From an uncultured Bacteroidales bacterium (lineage in GTDB: Bacteria; Bacteroidota; Bacteroidia; Bacteroidales; UBA932): DNA of 64,000 bases. The stretch covers positions 62,001 through 126,000 of the forward strand of contig CALURT010000002.1 in assembly GCA_944323245.1 (NCBI GenBank). The letters run 5' to 3'. A program made the translations under genes and the position numbers. This document shows, piece by piece, positions 38,406-48,100 of the stretch. The notes below the pieces were generated by a model. That model was not told the DNA's origin and did no database searches. It was given only the letters and a program-made list of their open reading frames with translations. Numbering within the stretch: position 1 is the first letter of the stretch; each line of letters begins with the position of its first letter.

Positions 38406-39160
38406 TTATATCTTTTCATCGGACAACAGCTTCCGGAAATTTTGCTCGAATCGTTCATCTTCTTCATTATCATATAGTTTAGGTATGTTAATCCTTTCTT
38501 ACAAACATTCCATTGCTTTGGCCCGGTCTCCTCTTAAATAATACACGTGAGTTCGATGAAATTCAATTTATTGAGAATCATCGAACTACCTCTGAGGAGC
38601 AGAACGGAGTTCTGTGACGGGCTCCCGGAGAGGGAGCGGTGAGGGTGACGCCCCTTAACAAGGGCTGTCGCTATAGCGACTGGGGATTAAGAAAAAGTGG
38701 ATTTCGGAGAAATCCCGACTTCAGCATTCTGAAAGGCCGTCAACAACTCATCCGGATCAGAATATTTCTGAAAAACCGGATAACCGTACTCTATTATCGT
38801 ATCCTTGATTTCACCAAACAATTCAGCAGAATCTGCGTGATCATGGTAATCCCATTCATAAAACTTACGGGTAGGCGTGAAATATCCTATTTGATGATTC
38901 AGTACAGGATATATGGCTTTCAGGTCCAACGACACTCCACATCTGTAAAGGAGCTCTTCCAAAGGTCTGTAATAGACTCCTGCTAAACAAGATATGAAAA
39001 TATGTCCCTTGTAGCGGAATGAAGCTGTTGAAAAGCCCAAGGTGCCGTATGTGTCATCGCTTATTTGTTTGACATAATAGCGGCTCCTGTTCTTTTTGAA
39101 TCCAATTTCCTGGCACATTTCTTTCAAATGTTTCTCCAATTCTTTTCTTAACGGTGACAT
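38406..39160 (-). pseudogene. Immunity-like gene (DUF4304-like) split by the structured repeat
   Basis: Codons from 39160 down to about 38716 encode a protein close to the intact gene at 40965-41585 (same first 25 residues, IGYFTPTRKFYEWDYH, YGYPVFQKYSDPDELLTAFQ). The frame then enters the repeat at 38715 and ends in its ISPKSTFS codons. Beyond the repeat, 38547-38406 resumes the homology (YYLRGDRAKAMECL, a TAA, then EERFEQNFRKLLSDEKI-like codons). About 12 codons present in the paralogue are missing at the junction. A GAA-to-TAA nonsense change adds a second lesion. The start has the same AAGGAGGT site as its paralogue. Confidence 0.8.
38545..38715 (+). repeat. Structured multi-hairpin dispersed repeat, copy 2, inside a gene
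   Basis: 171 bases matching 976-1147 with one G missing from the GCCCCTTAACAAGGGG hairpin and no other difference seen. The terminal GTTCGACGAATT hairpin of copy 1 is absent. It sits in the middle of an immunity-like coding sequence. Confidence 0.88.
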
Positions 39161-39185
39161 TGTGACCTCCTTCGCTTTATATATT

Positions 39186-39761
39186 CTATTCAATCATACC
39201 TGTACTTCCGTTGTTTTCGGAATATTTAAGGACTTTTTCCACTACCATCCGTCTGTAGTCTTTGAGGTCAATCCCATGACACAATATCTGCCAGTTGGCA
39301 TCAAATTTTTCGTTGCTTCGCAAAGGCATATAAGCAGGAATAGGAATAGCGGCATGATACTGTAAACCATATTTCTCTGATACCCGGGGCGAGACCAACT
39401 TGGTAATTATTATTGTCACAAATTCAGAACTATAGTACAATTCAAAATCAACCCAGGAAATATTTCCCTGATTATCATATATCAGATCTACGAGATTCGA
39501 TAGTCCCATAAATCTGTTTTTGACGAAACATCGGTATATCTTTCTTGTTTGCCCGCTATGTTCCCTGTCGTTTTTCCATCCTGAACAAAGTGAAGGAATC
39601 TTCGGTCTGATTCGCCGGCGGTGCCATCTGCCGGCGCAGATTTCCACAGGCATATACAGGATGCTTTCGGACGTGTTATTGACACATGTGTCCCTGCACA
39701 TATCCAATAACCGCTCCGTCATTCCTCTACATGATTCCGATATTTTTTCTTTCGTCTCCAT
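39186..39761 (-). CDS. Hypothetical protein, probably chimeric; orphan immunity-like cassette
   Basis: 191 residues of no recognised family. The C-terminal two thirds (DLIYDNQGNISWVDFELYYS, YGLQYHAAIPIPAYMPLRSN) look like a compact globular immunity-type protein. Residues about 45-75 are encoded by noncoding-repeat-like DNA: a GCCGGC/GCCGGC hairpin (39616-39638) and a degenerate AGATTCCTTCAC unit (39582-39612). The frame stays open through it, so the N-terminal part may be a fusion by repeat insertion or a chance read-through. Its end shares ACAGGTATGATTGAA with the neighbouring lipoprotein genes, in another frame. Confidence 0.4.
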   Translation of the reverse strand: METKEKISESCRGMTERLLDMCRDTCVNNTSESILYMPVEICAGRWHRRRIRPKIPSLCSGWKNDREHSGQTRKIYRCFVKNRFMGLSNLVDLIYDNQGNISWVDFELYYSSEFVTIIITKLVSPRVSEKYGLQYHAAIPIPAYMPLRSNEKFDANWQILCHGIDLKDYRRMVVEKVLKYSENNGSTGMIE

Positions 39762-39862
39762 TATACTTTATCCATTACTTACTCTGGACCTGTAACCTAA
39801 TCCAAAATAAAAATTATTGATATTAAGATTGTTATTCTTTCCGGCAATTTTCCAATCCTGTT

Positions 39863-40318
39863 TCAATCATACCTGTTCGACCCTTCACCATACGGAGGAA
39901 ACATTTCAATATCTTTCATTTCCTCTGTCGGAGGATAATATACTGTCCAATTCAATTTTTCCAATTCGTCTATACTCAAATCATATCGTTGAAGAACCAT
40001 ATAATCTTTTCTTATCGTTTCCCATGGTACGCTGTTGACAACATCCTTGTAAAAAATAAAAAGGCACATTTTTTCATTTACAATTGTTCTATTCCACCTG
40101 CGCGTTGTAAAAGTCGCTCTGCCAAAACTATGCGGCAATACCTCTTCAAAATACATTTTTTCTTTTATGGTCGTATCCGGATAATCATAAGTTCCATCAG
40201 TCAATAATGTATATCCCGAATTATTGTGCATGTATATATCAAGTTCATAATCTCCAAATGGTCCGCAGCTTGATATGCAGAGTCCTGCAAGTACAATAAA
40301 TTTTAAAGATGCTTTCAT
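39863..40318 (-). CDS. Small lipoprotein, immunity-array member (paralogue of 40430-40948)
   Basis: 151 residues from the ATG giving a lipobox (LAGLCISSC). The frame upstream to 40414 lacks a signal. It shares the C-terminal block YPPTEEMKDIEMFPPYGEGS (ending NRYD) and LQRYDLSIDELEKL with the adjacent gene, and the DNA after the stop is also duplicated. Function unknown; position in the Rhs locus suggests protection against a toxin acting in the periplasm or delivered through it. Confidence 0.7.
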   Translation of the reverse strand: MKASLKFIVLAGLCISSCGPFGDYELDIYMHNNSGYTLLTDGTYDYPDTTIKEKMYFEEVLPHSFGRATFTTRRWNRTIVNEKMCLFIFYKDVVNSVPWETIRKDYMVLQRYDLSIDELEKLNWTVYYPPTEEMKDIEMFPPYGEGSNRYD

Positions 40319-40429
40319 TTTCTCAATATTTTTTACAAAAAAATCCTGAAGCAATTTGCCATATTCTTCCCATAATTGTCCTATTAGGATCTGATTGGAA
40401 TAAACCCATATCAATTTTCCAATCCTGTT

Positions 40430-40948
40430 TCAATCATACCTGTTCGTCCCTTCGCCGTACGGAGGAAACATATGCATGTCCTTCATCGCAGCCGTCGGAG
40501 GATACGGAATAGTATAGCCGGTTCCGTCATCCTGTATTAATGCCATAATATCTTCAATACTGAGATCGTATCTGCGCAAGATTTTATAGCCTTTCACTAT
40601 TTCATCCCATGGTTCGTCCGCAACTGTTGTTGAATCCAATATGAAAACCATCAGCGTATCGCATGGTATACCTTCAAAAAAATCTTCCAATGTATGTGCA
40701 TATGTATGCTCATTATAACGCCTTCCTCCTCGTATTTCAAGTAAACCCGATTCAGGTGAAAAATAAATCGCTGTATCTTTATACGATTTTTTATATTCTT
40801 TGTTAAGGCTTGTCTCATAGCATCTTATGCATGAGGACGATCTGTTTTGCAAAACAATAGTATCTCCATAAGTGAACGATCCGGGGCATCCGGTCAGGAT
40901 TGTAACTATCCCTGCAAAAACCAACAGTTTGAATACTGAATTTTTCAT
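40430..40948 (-). CDS. Small lipoprotein, immunity-array member
   Basis: 172 residues with signal peptide and lipobox (ILTGC). The body has DTLMVFILDSTTVADEPWDE and LRRYDLSIEDIMALI, and the end is YPPTAAMKDMHMFPPYGEGT followed by NRYD, nearly the same as the gene at 39863-40318. AT-rich like the rest of the immunity array. No enzyme motif. It begins 16 bases after the DUF4304-like gene ends. Confidence 0.75.
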   Translation of the reverse strand: MKNSVFKLLVFAGIVTILTGCPGSFTYGDTIVLQNRSSSCIRCYETSLNKEYKKSYKDTAIYFSPESGLLEIRGGRRYNEHTYAHTLEDFFEGIPCDTLMVFILDSTTVADEPWDEIVKGYKILRRYDLSIEDIMALIQDDGTGYTIPYPPTAAMKDMHMFPPYGEGTNRYD

Positions 40949-40964
40949 CGTCTATCCGATTTTT

Positions 40965-41585
40965 CTACTCTAACTTCTGCCCACCGGACAACAGCATCCG
41001 GAAATTCTCATCAAATTTCACTTCGGCTTCATTTCCGAATTTTTGGTTTTTGATACGTCTTTCTTCCAAACATGCCAGTGCCTTGTCTTTGTCTCCTTTC
41101 AGATAATATAATATGGCTTTACCTGCCGTAAGGGATACTATCGATGCACCTACATCTCCACAATTAAAGGCTTCCATCAGTGCATCGGGGTCAGAATATT
41201 TCTGAAAGACTGGATAACCGTACCTTATTATTGTATCCTTGACTTCATTAAAAAATTCTACATTATCGACATCAGCGTGATAGTCCCATTCAAAAAACCT
41301 ATGAGCCGGTGTAAAATATCCTATTTGTCTACTTAATGTAGGATAAATGCCGTTAAAATTTATCTCTGCGTATTTGCTGAAGATTTCTGCCAATGGACCG
41401 TACGAGACTCCTACCAAGAATGACAGATAAACATGTCCTCTTTTTGAAATCATTAAAAAAAAGAGTGTACCATATGTATCTTCATTAAGCTGCTTGACAT
41501 AGTAACTGCTCCTGTTCTTTTTGAATCCAATTTCCTGGCACATTTCTTTCAAATGCTTTTCCAATTCTTTTCTTAACGGTGACAT
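40965..41585 (-). CDS. Immunity-like protein, DUF4304-like (intact paralogue)
   Basis: 206 residues. The N-terminal helix MSPLRKELEKHLKEMCQEIG followed by FKKNRSSYYVKQ resembles the DUF4304 pattern seen in toxin-immunity neighbourhoods; then YPTLSRQIGYFTPAHRFFEW and a helical tail (AILYYLKGDKDKALACLEER). The assignment is by pattern only. A strong AAGGAGGT ribosome site precedes the ATG. The segment 41500-41605 is almost identical to 39080-39180, marking a recent duplication with the split copy at 38406-39160. Confidence 0.75.
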   Translation of the reverse strand: MSPLRKELEKHLKEMCQEIGFKKNRSSYYVKQLNEDTYGTLFFLMISKRGHVYLSFLVGVSYGPLAEIFSKYAEINFNGIYPTLSRQIGYFTPAHRFFEWDYHADVDNVEFFNEVKDTIIRYGYPVFQKYSDPDALMEAFNCGDVGASIVSLTAGKAILYYLKGDKDKALACLEERRIKNQKFGNEAEVKFDENFRMLLSGGQKLE

Positions 41586-41615
41586 TGTGACCTCCTTCGC
41601 TTTATTTCATCTCAA

Positions 41616-42116
41616 TCAGACCCTATGTATTGCTTCTTCATCAGGAAATGCCGGAATAAATCTTCCTTTTGTGAGTTTACATATAATATTTGATGGCTGA
41701 AACAAAGGACCCCAGTATGCATTTTTAAATCTTCTCGGCAATCTCTTGAATTCTCTGTATCTCTTAAAATATATACCCCATACATACCAGCTTTCTGGGT
41801 ATAGATCATCTGCTTCATTATACATCATGAAGCGGATTTTTTTAACATTGCCAAGCATCTCTGAATTCGCGTATTTGCTCCACACTTCATCCCTTATGCC
41901 GTTCTTGATAAAAACATGGGAACAGAAATCTACGTCATCGTTTACAATTTCCTCTACGGTTGGGTACTCATCCTTTCCGTAAGATTTTGCAAAAACCCTT
42001 ATCGTTTCTCCATTCAGTTGATTAATGTCCAATCCTAAAAATTGAAAATAGCGTTTTGTTCCATTTTCCAACGGGACCTCGAATATGTCCCCGATTTTTA
42101 GCCTTATACGTTTCAT
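41616..42116 (-). CDS. Probable cognate immunity protein of the Rhs toxin (Imm26-like)
   Basis: 166 residues from the ATG at 42116, whose first bases overlap the rhs stop (ATGA), so translation is coupled. The N-terminus RIRLKIGDIFEVPLENGTKR resembles Imm26-type immunity proteins (KxGDxFxxPL). An upstream start at 42149 inside rhs is less likely. Directly following the toxin tip and starting in its stop codon is the classic arrangement for a polymorphic-toxin immunity gene. The end (EAIHRV) is followed by GGTCTGATTGA, similar to the other cassette ends. Confidence 0.8.
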   Translation of the reverse strand: MKRIRLKIGDIFEVPLENGTKRYFQFLGLDINQLNGETIRVFAKSYGKDEYPTVEEIVNDDVDFCSHVFIKNGIRDEVWSKYANSEMLGNVKKIRFMMYNEADDLYPESWYVWGIYFKRYREFKRLPRRFKNAYWGPLFQPSNIICKLTKGRFIPAFPDEEAIHRV

Positions 42117-45100
42117 TTCTTTGGATATTTTATGTGATATATTCCCCAATACTTTGGGTTTATTGAGTTTATTTTATTGTATAAATTATCCAATCCATAG
42201 CGGTTTATTAAAGTCTGTTCCAAAACTCTAGCTTGTTCATAATTCATATGTGTCCTATAAGTTCTATATAATAAATTACTTTTAGGGGTATTTGAGTGCC
42301 TATGCTCAACAAATCTCATCTCAGGATTGCGTTTTGTCATTCCTACGTACTTTACTTCAGTTGTATCGGGATCTTTACCTTTATATACAGAATATGGTAT
42401 ATTTTCCCCTGTCCAAGGATTTATATGATTAGCATAGGATATTCCTATAGTACTGGCAACTCCTACTGTTGTGCCCATTATAACACTCTTTCCAATGCCT
42501 TTAAGAGAATTATTGAAAGCATCTATAGCAAATTCTCCATGCAAAATCCCAGCAACAGTCCCTGCAGCAATATGACCGGCACCTGAAGAAATTGGGGATA
42601 CGATCAAAGAAGTCAGCACTGGACTGTTTATACCGTTAATCGGTAAAATTTTCCCTGCTATCTTTGTTGCAGTAAAACCTCCGATGGAGCCAAATAGACC
42701 TGAAACTCCGCTTACCGCAGCATTTATTCCAACCTGTCCCCAATTTACATTTTGAATTCCTTTGAAATTATGACCAGTCTGAGCTATTATGTCATTAGTC
42801 GCGGATATTGCAGCAGAACTTACCATACCTACGGCCGCAGTAGCTAATACCGCGCCCCCGGTCGCAGCTACGACAGCACCGCCGGCAAAACCAATACCGA
42901 AAGCAGCTGCATGTTCCCAAAATCCGTCACAACTATCCCATGTCGAAATCATATTCACAATTCCTCCTATGGCCCCAGCTATCAGCCACCAAAATTCCCC
43001 GCTTTCGTCAACATAGCTGAACGGATTGTTCAGCCCGTACAGGTAGCGGTTGAAGTTGGCGGCACGTTCGGTCATCTGTACGAACGGATCAGGTGAGACG
43101 AATCGTCCGAGCAAAGGGTCGTACAGCCTTGCATTCATGTTTATCAGACCGAACCATGTCAGATGCTCATGCCCTCCGAAGCCTCTGCCGAGCATGAGTT
43201 CCGGTTCCTCTCCCGGTTTATACGGGACAAGGGTTTCAGGGTTACGCAACCGTCCCCACGGGTCATAACTGTATTCGGCCACAAGGATACCGTCCACCGT
43301 GGCGATATGTGTAATACTGCCCAAGTAGTCTCTTCCTATATTGTAAGGTATCCACGAGCCGTTTCCTTCTTTTACCAACACCATAGGTGCGGAATAGGCC
43401 GTCCCTCCCGCATACAGCCGTTGCGTCACTGTGCCGTCTTCAACATCGATTTCATAATTGTCTCCGATATAGTATCGGGTGAAGAGGGTATCGAGATCTT
43501 CTGTGACAAGCATCCTGACCCTGTCGCCGCTTCCGTTGTAGGTGAAAGCCGCACTCCGACCTCCCTCCGAAAGCACTGACGGACGGCTGTAGCAGGTATA
43601 GCTTATCGTCTGTCTCCTGTCAGGGATCAATGTTTCGTCCTCGGTAAGTATGCTTGAAACCTTGTCCCCTGTGTAAAACATCGAGCCTACTCCCTCGATA
43701 TATGAAATGCCGCCGTTCTCATGATACTGTACTTCCTTGCCGGAGAACGAGGAAAGTCGGTTGTCGGTATCGTATGTGAAACTTTCCGTACTCGACCTGT
43801 TCAGGTCAGTGCGGGACATGAGGTTTCCTTTCAGGGCATCGAATACGTAGCCGAAAGCCTGCACAGTACCCATACTCCTTTCAGTCGGATTCCCGTCCTC
43901 GGAATAGGCGTATGTCCTCGTCACTTCACCGGTGATTCCCGACAAAGGTTGTCCGAATTCATTTTCAGAGGTAAGCCTCCATACGGTCTGGCCGCCGGCA
44001 AGCAGGACAGCGACATTGTGTCCGTTGGCATACAGGTAATGCTCCGTGTCTATCTCCCCGTCCTGTGAAGTATATTTGATTGTCGAGACATTACCGTCGG
44101 CACCATAGGTGTAGTCCTTCCTCAACCATTTGCCGTCAGGAACCGAGTCCGTCACGGATGACACTCTGTCGAACGCATCATAACTGTATGTAACGGATGT
44201 CCCGTTGGACGAAATTTCCGACATCAGGAGACCGTAATCGTCATAAAAATATTCCGTCACGAACTCTCCCGTCCTGTCTGTCTTGGTCGTCCTTCCGAGA
44301 CTGTCGGTGTAAACGATGATCTTGCCGTTCGGATTTATATGTGTGGTAACCGACGCCCCTGACGGAAGATATGCCGTGGTATCCGTCTGCCTCCCCGCAC
44401 TCGGATCCGTAATAGAGTATCTGTTCCCGTATCTGTCGTACTCGAAAGCTATTGTCCTGTCTCCACAGACTACGCTGTCGCAAAGCGCACCGACAGGATT
44501 GTAATAATACTGAATGGAAATGCCGTTGTCCACGACTTCGTCCACCGTACCGTCTATATTGTAATGCGTCTCCGTGGTAATGCCTCCTGTCGTCTCGGAT
44601 TCGTACAGATTGCCGTAGGAGTATGAAGACAGATAGCCCGTGCCCTGCTTCCATGTGGAAGTGATCCTTCCATAAATGTCGTATCCGTGGTTTATCCATA
44701 TTTTAGTGGAATCTTCCCTGTAAGGATAGGATTCCCTTGACACTTTTCCATTGATGACATCGTATTCGGTATCCGACCATACCCATGTACCGTCATAACG
44801 TTTTTTTCCGCGTCTCAATTCCCTGTCGGCAGCATCGTAATGGACACGTGTTTCAGGCTGTCCCGAACGGATATTTGAAACCGTGTAGACCCCGGCCCCG
44901 CCCCATTGGACCGAAACCGAATCCTTCGTCCCGTCGGGATATGCAGTACACAGGAGATTGCCCCAATTGTCATAAGAATGGGTCGTAGTCCTGTTCTTGG
45001 AGTCCGTGACAGTTTCCGGCTTTCCGAACTTGTTGTAATTCCCGTATGTCTCGGTAAGGCCGAGGGCGTCCGTATGCGTCAGCATGAAACGCCCGTCGTT

Positions 45101-48100
45101 CCCGTAGGTATATGTATCCCCGACATAAGCTGTACTATTGTACACAGCCTGTTTTTCCGACAACGGATTTCCGAAACTGTCGTATGTCCACACCTTGTCA
45201 TATACTCTCGCCAAATCAGCAGAATACGGTGTGCGTCGGCCTGTAGAACATGTTTCCTTGACAGGGAGGAAACGGGAATCGTACTGGTAAGTCCTGACTT
45301 CGTTCCACGACGCCGGAGCGCCGTCCTTGGTCTTCCTGAAATCCTCTTTCACCACAGTCCCGAGGCGGTACAGGGTATCCGAAACCGTATGGGAGAATGT
45401 GTAGGTGGTAACTTCCTGCCAAATGGCCCTAAGACCGACGGGCCTGCCCAAAGTGACGATGTACGGCAGGCCGTATTTCCCGTACTGGTATGAATAGAAA
45501 TATCTTTCCCCGGTAAGCAGGTCGTAACGGAGCGTCTGTTTCAGCAACGGCCTGAACTTGTCCGAGAAATCATAGCTGTCCGTCTGTTCGTAAATCAGAT
45601 TTTCAGGAGTCCGGACATAATACCTGAGGACTTCCTTTGTCACACCGAAATGTTCAGGGTCGAATTCCGTCTCCGTCACTATGTCATTCCATACATGCAC
45701 TACATAGTCGTACTGCCTTACTTTCCCGAACCCGCAGAACCCGAGTCCCGACCTTCCGAAAACGGCATCATAGTACATGAACTTCACGCTCCGCAGCCTG
45801 TTGTCCGTCGAAATGTCCGATGACCCGTAGGTATTGAAGCCCCTGAGCACATAAAGAGGATAATTCCTTCGGGCAAATCCGCTGCCGTAGGTTCTGAGGG
45901 AATCGTATCCGTAAATATCGGCTGATGAGAGGGAAATGTCGGCATAGTCGTTGACCGTGACTTTCCCGTGGCTGTCTGAAAACATGGTGACCAAGCGGTC
46001 TTTCCGCCTGTCCCGGGTAAAATCATAGACGAAAATCTCGTCTCCGGAGACTGTAATGAAATTGCCGAGGCTCTTGTTGTCTATGGTATTGAACGGGAGG
46101 AATTCGATCTTGTCATCATAGTGTATAGAAGTGGTTTTCCGCTTCGTATAGTCGATTATCCCGGCATCGTTAAGGGTAAAATAGTAATTCGACCCGCTTG
46201 CATGTACCAAATCGGCGAGGCCGTCTCTGTCGAGATCATAGAATGCATATCTGTCGCCAGGAGAGAAAGCTCCGCTCAAAGTGAGTTCGGACCGTGTAAA
46301 TTCGTCTCCGGTAAAAGTAAAGACCGCAGCAGCACGCCCTGTCCTTCTCACGATTTCCTGATAGCCGTCCCCGTTCAGATCCGTAAGATGTATCTGCGAC
46401 AAGGTATCTGAATAGCCAGGCAAGTCGTACACGTCAAATCCGGGAATCGTCCTGTCCTTGATGAAAGTATTGCCGGACAATTTGTAAACATCCATTCCGG
46501 TATAATTGGCATGGCAGAGTTCGGTCATGCCGTCACCGTCGATATCGTATGAGAAGACGGAATTGGTATTGGACCTGGTATTGATATCGAAAAGATTGTT
46601 TTCGCTCAAACGCTGGCCGGTATTGAGATCTATGACAGCGGCCTTGGACGGAGTATAGTTGCCCCGATAGGTACGGCTGGCATTCATCGAGACCAACTGC
46701 ACCGTCCCGTCTCCCTTGAAATTCCCGTACCAGAAGAACCGCTCTATCGGATTTGTATAAAATCCGTCCGGGATAACTCCCGTCACGGATACGGTAAAAG
46801 TATTTCTTACCCTGAGAGAAGTGCCGGAATACTCATATATCGTGATTTTCAGTTTAGCCTGATTATTCACACAACCGGCGAAATTGAGTTTTATGATTTC
46901 ATCCGTCCCGTCTGCATCGATATCCATAACTTCTATTCCCTGGAATTCGACATCTGCCGTTATCGTCTGCAAGGAACTTTTCCCGTTCAGCGTAGGATAG
47001 ACCAATATGATCTGATTCGCATCATAGGTGCTTCCGTATTTGTAATATCTTTCCGTATGAGTGGAATTCCACTGTTCTGCTACTTTGGCATAAGTGGAAT
47101 AATTGGGAAGGGCCACCATCGCATCCCCGTAATTCCCGGGTACGAGTTTCCCGCTCCTGAATATGAAATTTTCCCTCCCTATTTCAAACAATTGCGGCAG
47201 AGCGACGGTGTCCACCGGGGAAAATGTGCCGGATGACGGAGTATCCGGGTCGCCGTAAACGAACTGCAGGGGATTGAGTTCCTCGTTTTCCGAAATGGAG
47301 GAAATCCGTGTCAGAAGACAGTCACCGCCTTGCAATTCATGCGTCAGGGAATATTTCACTATCTCGGCATCCCCGTCGCTGCTCGTCACTGACCGGAGCA
47401 GGTATTTGTGCTGCGTAGGAATTCCGGCAAAATACTCCACGGGATAACCGGAGACGGATGAATACTCGAACGATATGACACCGGCAGGATTACCAGCTCC
47501 GTCGAAACCGTATTTTATCGAAGAAATATAATATTTGTTCCCGGAAGATGTGCCATACGGCAGATATTCAAACTCTACCTTGTTTCCGAAAACATCGCTG
47601 CATTCCGTAATAGGGAACATATAACCGGCTTCCGTATTGTCCGGAAAGCCGAAAACAGCCTTTATTCCATCCGGATAGAGCGCTGTGAAATGGGTTACTG
47701 TCCCGTTTTCATCCACATGCTTCTTCAGCACAGTATTTTCTCCGGCCGGCTGCAGGTCGAAACCTTGTGGGTAATACTCACTTTCAGTAATAGCAAGCAT
47801 TGGCTTCCCGTCCAAACTGTAGACTGTCTCGTCATCGCCAACGGTCGCCGGAGCTGTCTCTCCGTGATAGAAAAGGCTTTTCCCTGTCACGGTAACTGCC
47901 GACAACCCGCTTATGTTCCATCCGTAACCTGCCGGGCCTTGTCCCGAATGACTGCTGTACACAAGACCCACCTGCGGAGTCAGGCGGAAACCTGCCGCGG
48001 TCGCTATGGAAACGGAATATACCCTTGCTCCGGTAGCCGTGACATCCTCAGTGACAGGGATTTTCCCTACCGAAAGGCTTGTGTCAATATCTGCTATTTC

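Noticed and set aside
39080..41605. Possible insertion sequence bounded by the two near-identical 100-bp segments
   Set aside because: The identical segments are the 5' ends of two paralogous genes with their ribosome sites; there is no transposase and no terminal inverted repeats.
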